Below, in pieces: positions 8,164-15,192 of a stretch of 15,606 nt of DNA (position 1 is the stretch's first letter; every line of letters begins with the position of its first letter). A program made the translations under genes and the position numbers. The stretch is from CAYMRB01 sp964392615 (GTDB taxonomy: Bacteria > Planctomycetota > UBA8108): positions 1 through 15,606 of the forward strand of contig CAYMRB010000235.1 of NCBI GenBank assembly GCA_964392615.1, read 5' to 3'. The notes under the pieces were generated by a model that searched no databases, was not told the origin of the DNA, and was given only the letters and a program-made list of their open reading frames with translations.

Positions 8164-10473
8164 ATGAGCGCTGGCGCCCTGAATGTAGTGGTGCACGACG
8201 AGGTGGGAGGCGAGACACGCTCGTATCAGCTCAAGCGCGTCGTCGAGGGCACCGTCGATCAGTTCCTGCGCGTTCTCGCCCGTCGGCTGCCGGCTCTCGC
8301 CGGAGTGGACCTCGAAGTCGAAGCGGCTGACTCCGAGATCGGATCACGAGTCTCGCTGGACTTGCGGAGTCCTCTCGGGGAAGCGATCGACGCGTTGGCG
8401 TTCGACGACCCGACACACCTCTTCGTGCGTCGCCGCCGGCCGCCGACCGACGCGAGCGTCGCATCGCAGCAGGCCCGCCGTCTCGCGGCCCTCGTCCCGA
8501 GCGCGCCCGATCGATACCGCGACAAGAACGAGCGCGTTTTGCGTGGCATCGAAGACGGTGCGAGCGGCTTCGCAGCTCTCGGTCCTCTCCTCGTCAACTG
8601 GTGCGACGACGATCTCGAGTGCTTCGACGACAACGAGCAGCGCACTCTCGCCAGCGCCGTCGAGTGGTTCGTAGCGGCGGCCGCCGACGAGCCCGTGCAG
8701 GCGGCTTACTGCGCGGTGCTAGCGACGTCGCACGTCCCGACTCTTCTGTCGTGGGACGGCGAGGCATTCGTCTCGGCATTGACTCGCGTGCTGGCCCTGT
8801 TGAAGGCGAACGTGCGCGGCGGCGAGGGCACGGCGCACATTCAGCGTGCGCTGCAGCGCTTGCGCTTGTTCGACGGTTTGCCGGAGCTGGTGAGCGCGAA
8901 GATCGATCGCGCTCTCGAGACGCTCTGGCAGAGCGACAGGAGTGTCGACGCAAGTGCAGCCGCGACCGGAACGACACCGGACGAGCTGAAGCCCGCGAGC
9001 GAGCCTGCGGATCCTGCCGCCGCCGCCGAAGCGCAGCGAGAGCTCGCCGAAGCGGCCGCGCCGTTGCCGGGTGGCGCGTCCGGGGTGGCGCTTCTCGTCG
9101 ACCTCGAGAACCTCGTGTACGGCCTCCGCGACGAGTACGGCGATGGCTCGCTATCGTCTCGGGTCGACTTCGAGTCGTTGCAGCGGTTTGCGAGCAGCTT
9201 CGGCGGCGTACGCGTCTTCAACGCGTACGCGGACTGGAAGTATCGCGTCATCAACCAGTTTCAACGCGACCTGTACGACCGTGGTGCCGAGCTCGTCCAC
9301 GTGCTCGGGCGCGGGCGAAAGAACGCCGCGGATCTGCGCATGGCCGTCGACATGACGGAGATGCTGTGGACCTTGCCGCAAGTCGACGTGTACGTGATCG
9401 TCTCCGGCGACCGCGACTTCGTCGAAATCATCAAGCGGCTGCGCCGGCACGGCAAGAAGGTCGTCGGAGTCGCCAACAACCACTCGGTGAGCCCCGAGTT
9501 CATGGCGCTGTTCGATCGCTTCGTGAGCTATCGGGCGATCGTCGCTCCCGGCATCGGCTGGGCGCCTCGCGCGTCGTCGCGAGCGACGGCCGCGGGTGGT
9601 GGCCCCGGCGTTGATTCGGTGGACGACCCGCCCGCCGCGGACGGCGAAGCGCCGGATGGGCCGACGCGGTTCGACACCCTGCGCGAGGCGGTTCGGCGGC
9701 TTGTCGTGACGCAGGGCGCGCGCGGGCTGAAGGGAGCGCGGGTCAAGCCGCTGCTGCGGGAGACGTTCGACCCCGACTTCCACGAGCGCGACTTCGGGGC
9801 GCATAGCCTGCTGTCGTTGCTCGAGCGCATGCCGGACGTCGCTCGCGTCGTGTCGCCGCCCGGCGGCGGGGACGTCCTGCTCCTGCCGGTGACGGGTCTG
9901 CAGGACGCGGAGAGCGCGGAGGCCGGGTGTCCGCAGGTGGCGGACGATCCGCTGCGCACGCTGATGACCCACGCGCGGCTCAGCCAGTTTCGGTTCGAGC
10001 CCGACGCGTCCCGCCGGCGCGCGATCCTCGAGCTGATCCACCGCGAGCTGTGCGCCACCGACACCTTCACGTGGGAGGACGTCGGCGAGCACAGCACCGA
10101 GGCGCGCGAGCGGCTGGGCGTATCGGCAACCATGCTGTCGAAATACCAGACCGTGCTATATCATGCCGGGGTGTTCCGGTTCGTGGAGGACGATCCCGCC
10201 AGCGCGGAGCCGCCTCCCGAGCGCGACGCCGGCGTGCCGGTCCGACAGCGTCGAGCGTTGCTCGTAACCGATTACCGGAATCTGGACGACTTCACGCGCG
10301 CCTACGAAGAGGCGATGGTCAACAAGGCCGTCCGCCGGCTCGGACGACCGATCTCGACTGATGAAGTCAGGCTTCTTCTCGGTTTTGTCGAAGAAGAGGC
10401 GAGTAATCGATGGGAGTACTGCGGCGAATTAGCGGCGCGGGCACAAGGGGACCGGGAGATCTCGGAACGCTGA
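8164..10473 (+). CDS. NYN-domain (PIN-like) ribonuclease with OST-HTH/LOTUS domain
   Basis: This is a 769-residue predicted RNA-processing protein. Residues 1-90 form a compact alpha/beta segment with a pattern resembling a ubiquitin-like fold (uncertain). Residues about 95-300 are alpha-helical, ending in an Ala-rich linker. A NYN/PIN-like nuclease domain lies at about 308-460, with acidic metal-ligand candidates D313 (LLVDLENL), D390/D396 (AADLRMAVDM) and D416/D418 (VSGDRDFVEI). An OST-HTH/LOTUS-like winged helix spans about 503-578 (FDTLREAVRRL to LLLPVTG). A further winged-helix-like region from about 600 (AILELIHREL, TMLSKYQTVLYHAGVF) reaches the C-terminus. NYN domains cut RNA and LOTUS domains bind RNA in known relatives; the target here is unknown. 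Start choice: ATG 8164 has GAGG nine bases upstream. Candidates ATG 8140 and TTG 8128 lack a ribosome site. It precedes the signalling genes by 37 bp and is probably co-transcribed with them. Confidence 0.85.
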   Translation: MSAGALNVVVHDEVGGETRSYQLKRVVEGTVDQFLRVLARRLPALAGVDLEVEAADSEIGSRVSLDLRSPLGEAIDALAFDDPTHLFVRRRRPPTDASVASQQARRLAALVPSAPDRYRDKNERVLRGIEDGASGFAALGPLLVNWCDDDLECFDDNEQRTLASAVEWFVAAAADEPVQAAYCAVLATSHVPTLLSWDGEAFVSALTRVLALLKANVRGGEGTAHIQRALQRLRLFDGLPELVSAKIDRALETLWQSDRSVDASAAATGTTPDELKPASEPADPAAAAEAQRELAEAAAPLPGGASGVALLVDLENLVYGLRDEYGDGSLSSRVDFESLQRFASSFGGVRVFNAYADWKYRVINQFQRDLYDRGAELVHVLGRGRKNAADLRMAVDMTEMLWTLPQVDVYVIVSGDRDFVEIIKRLRRHGKKVVGVANNHSVSPEFMALFDRFVSYRAIVAPGIGWAPRASSRATAAGGGPGVDSVDDPPAADGEAPDGPTRFDTLREAVRRLVVTQGARGLKGARVKPLLRETFDPDFHERDFGAHSLLSLLERMPDVARVVSPPGGGDVLLLPVTGLQDAESAEAGCPQVADDPLRTLMTHARLSQFRFEPDASRRRAILELIHRELCATDTFTWEDVGEHSTEARERLGVSATMLSKYQTVLYHAGVFRFVEDDPASAEPPPERDAGVPVRQRRALLVTDYRNLDDFTRAYEEAMVNKAVRRLGRPISTDEVRLLLGFVEEEASNRWEYCGELAARAQGDREISER

Positions 10474-10510
10474 TCCACCTCCATCGGGGGGCTAGTGGCG
10501 TACGGACCCG

Positions 10511-11788
10511 ATGAACGGACCCCACAACGAAGACGCAGGAGCTTCGCGACTCGACGCAAATCTCGTGGGACCGGTCGTGTCCCGCGTGTCGCACCGACTC
10601 AACAACCTGGCGACGACGGTCCAGGCCGGCGCGCAGTGCCTCGCCCCGCGCGTGGGCGACGAGGAGGGGCGCACGATCCTCGCCCAGATCGAGGCCGCGG
10701 GCGCCGACGTCAGCGGGATCACGGCGGTCCTTCGAACGCTGTCAGGCTACGCCGGCACGGACGAACCGATCGACTTCGCGGCCGTCGTCGACGAGGTGGT
10801 GGCCGCGCTGCACCTGTTCTGTCCGGCGGGTGTCGAAGTGCTGCGTCGCGACGGTCCGCAGGCCACGGCGGACGCGGCCGTCGCGGTCGGCGGTGGCATG
10901 AGCGCGGACTCGCTCCTCGTGCTGGTGCTGCGCCTGACGGTCGGGGCTTGGAATCGGCTGAGCGCGTCGGGCCGTATCGAGTTCGAGGGCCCCGTGGCAG
11001 AGCCGTCGGAGGACGGCTCGCGCGCTGTGNNNNNNNNNNGGGGGGGGGGGGGCGTGCGGGGGGGGGGTGGTAAGGGGGGGCGCGGGGCGGGCGGTATCGA
11101 GAGCGCGGGCCCGGGGGCGGTGCGGGCGGCGGACGGCTCGCGCGCTGTGCTCTCGATCGACTATTTCCCCGGCGCGCGGCAAGCGGCCGGGTCCGAGCTC
11201 GAGATCGCGTGTGAGTTGCCAGGGCCGCGAAAAGCGGACGCGGGAGCCGTCGCGCGGTCTGTCGCGGCACTGGGTGGGGAGATCGAGCTCACGACCGACC
11301 AGGACGACGGCTGGAGCGCACGGCTCACCTTTCCTCAGGTCGAGCCGAGGCCGGAGGAGCCCACCGTCGCCGCTTCGTCGGGCTCGGCGAAGGGGAGGAC
11401 CATTCTTGTCGTGGACGACGACCGGCAGGTCCGCGCCGTCATCGCATCGATCCTCAGCATGATGGGCTACACCGTGCTGCAGGCCGTCGATTGCGACGAG
11501 GCCGAGGGCATCTGTTTAGGAGCAGAACGCCTGGATCTCGTGGTCTTCGATCTCGATCTGCCGAAGAAGGACGGAATCCACTGCTTGAACGAAGTTCGTC
11601 GTCGCAATCCCGATCTGCAGGCCGTGCTGACCAGCGGTCTTCAAGAGGGGCCCGCGCTAGCGGAGAAGGTGCCGGGGGCGGTATTCCTCGAGAAACCCTT
11701 CAGGGCCACCGATCTGCGTCGGACGGTCGAAGAGGCGTTCGCGAAGGGAGATCCACGGACGCGGCCAGCGACGGAGACATCGCGATGA
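10511..11788 (+). CDS. Histidine-kinase-like protein with C-terminal receiver domain (interrupted by assembly artefact)
   Basis: The N-terminal 70 or so residues resemble a dimerisation/phosphoacceptor helix pair, with H28 in VSHRLNN as candidate phosphoacceptor. The usual acidic residue after the His is replaced by Arg. The following region (about 85-275) is where an ATP-binding domain would sit, but I see no N-box or DxGxG motif, so it may be a degenerate kinase or a phosphotransferase. A canonical receiver domain starts at about residue 297: D302/D303, phospho-acceptor D347 (FDLDLPKKDG), LTSG, and the Lys in LEKPF. Residue numbers are as printed. Ten N and about 110 bases of G-rich duplicated sequence lie inside the gene; removing the 120-base insertion keeps the frame and gives a 385-residue protein. 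The stop overlaps the next gene's start (ATGA), so the two are translationally coupled. Confidence 0.75.
   Translation: MNGPHNEDAGASRLDANLVGPVVSRVSHRLNNLATTVQAGAQCLAPRVGDEEGRTILAQIEAAGADVSGITAVLRTLSGYAGTDEPIDFAAVVDEVVAALHLFCPAGVEVLRRDGPQATADAAVAVGGGMSADSLLVLVLRLTVGAWNRLSASGRIEFEGPVAEPSEDGSRAVXXXXGGGGVRGGGGKGGRGAGGIESAGPGAVRAADGSRAVLSIDYFPGARQAAGSELEIACELPGPRKADAGAVARSVAALGGEIELTTDQDDGWSARLTFPQVEPRPEEPTVAASSGSAKGRTILVVDDDRQVRAVIASILSMMGYTVLQAVDCDEAEGICLGAERLDLVVFDLDLPKKDGIHCLNEVRRRNPDLQAVLTSGLQEGPALAEKVPGAVFLEKPFRATDLRRTVEEAFAKGDPRTRPATETSR
11030..11149. other. Assembly join: 10 N plus G-corrupted duplicate of 10921-11029
   Basis: Positions 11030-11039 are N. The bases from 11041 to 11149 align without gaps to 10921-11029 at a constant offset of 120. 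The last 19 bases (GGACGGCTCGCGCGCTGTG) are identical, and mismatches increase leftwards, nearly all being changes to G. This is the pattern of low-quality poly-G read ends at a contig edge that was placed beside, rather than merged with, its overlapping partner. The real sequence is probably continuous from 11029 to 11150, with no insertion. Confidence 0.9.
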
Positions 11789-12438
11789 AGGAAGTTCGCG
11801 TTCTTCTCGTCGACGATCACGCGCTCGTGCGCGATTCGCTGTCGACTCGACTGGCGCAGGAATCAGGGATCGTCGTGGTCGCCACGACCGCGACCGCGGA
11901 TGAAGCCGTGGCAGAGGCGCGGCGCCAGAGTCCCGACGTCGTCGTCATGGACATCGATATGCCCGGCATGAGCTGCTTCGACGCAGCGACGAGGATCATG
12001 GCACGGTCCTCGGATGTCCGAGTGCTCTTCCTCAGCGCGTACACGAGCGACCGCTACATCGAAGAGGCGCTGCGCGTCGGTGGCCTCGGATACCTGACGA
12101 AGGCCGAGCCGCCAGCCAACGTGATCGAGGCGATCCGGGCGGTCGCTTCGGGTCAGGTTTGGTTCTCCGCGGAAATCCTGTCGCGGCTGGTCTCCGAGGG
12201 CGATCGAGTCCGGCTCGCGACGAGCGGTCGATCGCGCACGGCGACGCTGACGCCGCGCGAGATGGAAGTTCTGCGGTATCTGGCGCAGGGGCACAGCAAG
12301 CGCGAGATCGCGGAGATCATGCACGTCACGCTGAAGACCGTCGACAAGCACAGCGAAAACTTGATGCGCAAGGTCGACATCCACGACCGCGTCAAGCTGG
12401 CACGGTTCGCGATCCGCGAGGGGATCGCGGAGCTCTGA
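11785..12438 (+). CDS. NarL/LuxR-type response regulator
   Basis: This 217-residue two-domain response regulator has a receiver domain at 1-120, with D10/D11 (LLVDDH), phospho-acceptor D56 (VVMDIDMPG), S84 (FLSAY) and K106 (LTKAEPP). A GerE/LuxR helix-turn-helix follows at about 150-215 (TLTPREMEVLRYLAQGHSKR, then EIAEIMHVTLKTVDKHSENL). The family binds DNA when phosphorylated and controls transcription; targets are unknown. ATG 11785 overlaps the preceding stop codon by four bases (ATGA), which indicates translational coupling. The receiver-containing kinase-like protein upstream is the natural phospho-partner, although its own kinase function is doubtful, so phosphate may come from another kinase through that protein's receiver. 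The operon end faces the dynamin-like GTPase gene. Confidence 0.93.
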   Translation: MKEVRVLLVDDHALVRDSLSTRLAQESGIVVVATTATADEAVAEARRQSPDVVVMDIDMPGMSCFDAATRIMARSSDVRVLFLSAYTSDRYIEEALRVGGLGYLTKAEPPANVIEAIRAVASGQVWFSAEILSRLVSEGDRVRLATSGRSRTATLTPREMEVLRYLAQGHSKREIAEIMHVTLKTVDKHSENLMRKVDIHDRVKLARFAIREGIAEL

Positions 12439-12440
12439 TC

Positions 12441-12460
12441 CGGCCGCGGGAACCGCGCCG
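12441..12460. terminator. Hairpin between convergent genes
   Basis: CGG-C-CGCGG / CCGCG-CCG pair around a GAA loop, with one bulged C. It lies in the 30-bp gap between the response regulator stop (12438) and the GTPase stop (12469). No T-run follows, so its role as a terminator rests on its position and stem strength only. Confidence 0.4.
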
Positions 12461-12468
12461 CCCGTGAG

Positions 12469-14298
12469 CTACTCTGCTCCGTCGCGCACGTCCGGGTGTT
12501 CGAGCAGGTCGCCGGCCAGTCGATCGAGACGTTGGATCGTGTCGCGATCGAGGATCTCGCTGACGTACTCCTGGACGGGCTTCACCAGGGCTGCGTCGAG
12601 CACGAACCGCATCGTCTTGCGGCGCGCCTTGCGGAAGCGGTTCTTGCGGCGCAGCAGGAGCGTGATCGTCAGCGCGATGCCGTACGCGGCGACGAAGTAG
12701 CCGAGCACGAACCACGCCCAGTTCAAGATCGACAAGGGACCCGAGCCCGGCGGCACGAGCCACGCGAGAAGACCGCCACAGCCGAGCTTCAGCGCGATCG
12801 AGCTCCAGGTGATCGCGTGCGAGGAAACCCGGTGCGTGTGGATCCAGCTCTCCACCGCCGCGAGGACGGCCTCGCCGTGAACCTGTCCGATCTCGACCTC
12901 GCGATCGAAAACCGGACGCAGCTCGTCGGCGAACGCGGCGCGTCGCTCCGTGCTGAAGAATCGCTCGCGTACGCGTTGCGCGAGCGGCGAGCTCGCCTCG
13001 CGTGCGCGGAAGAACCCTTCGAGCGCCAACCGGAAGCCCTCCGCGCTGCGCAGGACGTTTTCGAAGTCGGCGTCGTTGCGCGCCGCGGCATACTCGGCAA
13101 CCGCGGTCGGCGTGTCCTCGAGCGAGCCCTCTCCGGCGTTCGACAGGCGCATCAGCAGAATGCGGCCCATCTCGGTCACCTTGCCGATCGCTGCGCCGAC
13201 CATGCCGAGCGCGCGGTTCGAACGGCGCACGTCTTCCGACAGCGTCAGGCGAGGGCCGAGCTCGGTGAGCGACAGGAGCCGTCGGACCGCGAGGGTCTCC
13301 TCCGGTAGCGCGAGGCGGAACGATCGATCGTACTCTGCACAAGCCTCGCGCGTGCCGTCCTGGATGCGCTTCCTGAAATCGTCCGCGAGCTTGGCCTCGC
13401 GGGAGAAGCGCGCCGTCAGCTCCGTCACCTTCACAGCGACGCGGCGACACGTGCGTCCGAGGATGCGCGGCTTGATCTCGCCGGCATCGAGACTGCGCAG
13501 CTTCCCGAGCACGTGCTCCTCGACCAGGCCGCGAATCTCGTCCTCCGGGTGCGCCGAGGACGATGGCCCGACGCGCAGCGCGGTCAGGTCGACGTGTTCG
13601 AAGTCGACGGTCTCGCGCAGATCGTCGAGCAGCGTTCGGAAGACGATCTCCTCATCGACCATGTTGAAGACCAGGACGACGCATGCCTTCAGGTCGTTGA
13701 GGAGCCGCAAGTGCTCGACCAGGGCGCGGTCTTTGTACTTCTGCGCGGTCGTGACGAAGACGGTCACGTCCGAGAGCACGGTCATGTAGCGGGCGACGCG
13801 CAGGTTCGTCTCGAGCGCGCTGTCGAAGTCCGGCGAGTCGATGAGGGCGATAGCCGCGAGCGCGTCGTCCTCGTGGAAACGGAAGTAGAGGAGCTCCGTC
13901 CGGTCCGCATCGACGAGCAGCTCCTTGGGATCCTCGAGCTCGCGACACTCGAGTCCGGGGAACAGCTCGTCGTCGAGCACGGTATCGCGCCAGCGGCGAT
14001 GGACGTAGACCAGCGGGTGCTTCGTCGCCGAGGCCTGAACGACCGACGGCGACAGCAGCTTTCCACACAGGGCGTTGAAGACCGTCGACTTGCCGACGTT
14101 GGTTCCTCCCTGAACGCCGACGAAGACGGGCAGCGCGCCGTCCGCGTCGAGTTCCGGCAGGATCTTGAGGCGCAGGTAGAGGAGGATGTCCTCGCGCAGA
14201 TCACCGCCGCGAGCGTCGCTCGTCAGTCCGGTTGCCGCGCGGATCGATTCGATGCCGCTCGACAGCTCACGGACCAGCTCGGGCAGGGCGGTGCTCAT
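12469..14298 (-). CDS. Dynamin-like GTPase with C-terminal membrane segments
   Basis: This 609-residue protein has an N-terminal GTPase domain: P-loop GGTNVGKS (64-71), a switch threonine candidate T92, a G3-type motif DSPD (154-157) in place of DTPG, and a G4-type motif NMVD (212-215) in place of NKxD. A long helical region (about 270-490) follows. Two hydrophobic segments lie at about 500-520 and 528-550 (SIALKLGCGGLLAWLV and AWFVLGYFVAAYGIALTITL). A very basic stretch (RRKNRFRKARRK) and a helical C-terminus complete it. This layout fits bacterial dynamin-like GTPases that bind or remodel membranes; a precise role cannot be named. The variant G3 and G4 motifs leave nucleotide specificity and hydrolysis rate open. 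It starts 4 bp after the stop of the small coiled-coil gene and has only a weak Shine-Dalgarno (GAGTGG), so translation probably depends on coupling to that gene. Confidence 0.85.
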   Translation of the reverse strand: MSTALPELVRELSSGIESIRAATGLTSDARGGDLREDILLYLRLKILPELDADGALPVFVGVQGGTNVGKSTVFNALCGKLLSPSVVQASATKHPLVYVHRRWRDTVLDDELFPGLECRELEDPKELLVDADRTELLYFRFHEDDALAAIALIDSPDFDSALETNLRVARYMTVLSDVTVFVTTAQKYKDRALVEHLRLLNDLKACVVLVFNMVDEEIVFRTLLDDLRETVDFEHVDLTALRVGPSSSAHPEDEIRGLVEEHVLGKLRSLDAGEIKPRILGRTCRRVAVKVTELTARFSREAKLADDFRKRIQDGTREACAEYDRSFRLALPEETLAVRRLLSLTELGPRLTLSEDVRRSNRALGMVGAAIGKVTEMGRILLMRLSNAGEGSLEDTPTAVAEYAAARNDADFENVLRSAEGFRLALEGFFRAREASSPLAQRVRERFFSTERRAAFADELRPVFDREVEIGQVHGEAVLAAVESWIHTHRVSSHAITWSSIALKLGCGGLLAWLVPPGSGPLSILNWAWFVLGYFVAAYGIALTITLLLRRKNRFRKARRKTMRFVLDAALVKPVQEYVSEILDRDTIQRLDRLAGDLLEHPDVRDGAE

Positions 14299-14302
14299 CC
14301 AC

Positions 14303-14473
14303 TCACGAGCTCTTGAGTCGCTGGATCTCCGCTTCGACTGCCTCGACCTCCTTCGTCAGGCGATCGAGCTCGGCGGGGTCGTCCGGCTGCTTCTTCACGC
14401 CCGCGAGCTGCTGGCGCAGGCTCGCGAGTTTCTTCGTCTGGACTTCGATCTTCTTCTTAATCTTCTTGTTCAC
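14303..14473 (-). CDS. Small coiled-coil protein (56 aa) upstream of the dynamin-like GTPase
   Basis: A short GTG-started gene encodes 56 residues: a Lys-rich start (MNKKIKKKIE), then heptad-like helices VQTKKLASLRQQLAGVKKQ and LDRLTKEVEAVEAEIQRLKS joined by a PDDPAE turn. This predicts a helical hairpin. GTG 14473 has GAGG nine bases upstream; the stop is TGA at 14303-14305. It ends 4 bp before the GTPase start, which argues for a two-gene operon and possibly a physical partnership. No catalytic motif is present. I believe similar short Lys-rich coiled-coil proteins occur in planctomycetes, but no family name can be given. The coding call rests on the ribosome site, amphipathic periodicity and tight spacing. 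Confidence 0.75.
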   Translation of the reverse strand: MNKKIKKKIEVQTKKLASLRQQLAGVKKQPDDPAELDRLTKEVEAVEAEIQRLKSS

Positions 14474-14648
14474 GCTCGGTTCCTCACCATAGGGGCGGTC
14501 TTCATCGGTTTTCGGATCATCGGGGCCGTGGAGTGAACAGCTATCGGGCCGCCGCGAGGCGGTGGGGCGATAATTCCCTAAAGTCTAGGCCGCAAAACCG
14601 CGATAGGTTATCAATCCCTTCGGGAGACTGTCCAAGAGTCAGAAGTCG

Positions 14649-14891
14649 ATGCGCGACGCGGTGATTCCGAAGAAGCTCTACAAGATCGGCGAGGTGATGC
14701 GGTATTCGGGGCTGACCCGACAGACGGTCCACAACTACACGATGTTCGGTCTTCTGACCGAGGCCGAGCGCACGCCGTCCGGCCACCGCCTCTACGGCGA
14801 GGACGTCTTTCCGCGGATCGAGCGCATCCGGGCCCTGAAGGAGAGCGGGCACAGCCTCAAGGAAATCGCTCGCCTGCTCGCGGACGAGTAG
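14649..14891 (+). CDS. Minimal MerR-family regulator
   Basis: This 80-residue protein consists almost only of a MerR-type winged helix-turn-helix: YKIGEVMRYSGLTRQTVHNY, then TPSGHRLYGEDVFPRIERI and LKESGHSLKEIARLLADE. Typical MerR proteins have 120-150 or more residues with a dimerisation helix and an effector domain. Those are missing here, so ligand sensing within this chain is unlikely. The recognition region has HNYTMFGLLTEAERTPSGHR where classic members read RYYExxGLLxPxRxxxGYR. ATG 14649 has no good Shine-Dalgarno sequence (AGAGTCAGAAGTCG upstream). It is divergent from the coiled-coil/GTPase operon across about 175 bp and may control it or itself; this is inferred from position only. 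Confidence 0.85.
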   Translation: MRDAVIPKKLYKIGEVMRYSGLTRQTVHNYTMFGLLTEAERTPSGHRLYGEDVFPRIERIRALKESGHSLKEIARLLADE

Positions 14892-15131
14892 CAGCGCGGC
14901 GAGCGCTGCGGACGCAGCCGCGCCACTCCGCCGCGATCGCACTGTCACATCGAGTGACGTAACGCTTTTTTGGGGGTCATGGGCCGTCTCGCGTCGGACC
15001 CGGGCCACCGCGTCTCGCGAGGCTCGATCGACCCCTCCATGGTGGCTTCTTCGCCCGCAGCCACCGTCCGTTGTGGTGTCGGAGGCGTTTCGTGCCAATC
15101 CGCCTAAAGGGTGGCATGATAGGGGCTTGTG
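14892..15131. other. Non-coding stretch downstream of the MerR gene
   Basis: Apart from the weak terminator at 14944-14971, I see no convincing gene here. An inverted repeat TGCCA-N14-TGGCA lies at 15093-15116 and may belong to the regulatory region of the downstream RNA. Open frames across the stretch have no recognisable domain or ribosome site. Confidence 0.5.
14944..14971 (+). terminator. Weak possible terminator after the MerR gene
   Basis: A five-base-pair stem, GTCAC/GTGAC with loop ATCGA (14944-14958), is followed after seven bases by a run of six T (14966-14971). The stem is short and the T-run is not adjacent, so efficiency is doubtful. Confidence 0.3.
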
Positions 15132-15155
15132 GATTCTCGGAATTTCCGGGAAATC
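15132..15155. promoter_or_regulatory. Operator-like dyad directly upstream of the -35 box
   Basis: A near-perfect palindrome CGGAATTTCCG (15138-15148) is flanked by outer half-sites GATT (15132-15135) and AATC (15152-15155). It ends four bases before the -35 element of the promoter at 15159. Position suggests an activator or repressor site; the binding protein is unknown. It is one of the few AT-rich patches in a GC-rich window. Confidence 0.5.
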
Positions 15156-15158
15156 TGC

Positions 15159-15187
15159 TTTACAATACATAAAGTCACTTCTATAGT
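15159..15187 (+). promoter_or_regulatory. Near-consensus sigma-70 promoter
   Basis: The -35 box TTTACA (15159-15164) and -10 box TATAGT (15182-15187) each match the consensus at five of six bases and are separated by exactly 17 bases. Predicted transcription start is A15193 or G15194. Such a match is rare by chance in sequence this GC-rich, and the spacer is also AT-rich. Confidence 0.8.
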
Positions 15188-15192
15188 CGCCC

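Noticed and set aside
11041..11100. G-rich tract as a possible G-quadruplex or Gly-rich protein linker
   Set aside because: It is a corrupted copy of 10921-10980 beside an N gap, so it is a sequencing artefact.
14569..14574. GATAAT as a -10 box for the MerR gene
   Set aside because: No acceptable -35 box lies 16-19 bases upstream, so the promoter cannot be supported.
15112..15127. Sigma-54-like promoter (TGGCATG with GC at the right distance)
   Set aside because: GG and GC are spaced correctly, but the TT of the -12 element is replaced by GG, and a much better sigma-70 promoter lies just downstream.
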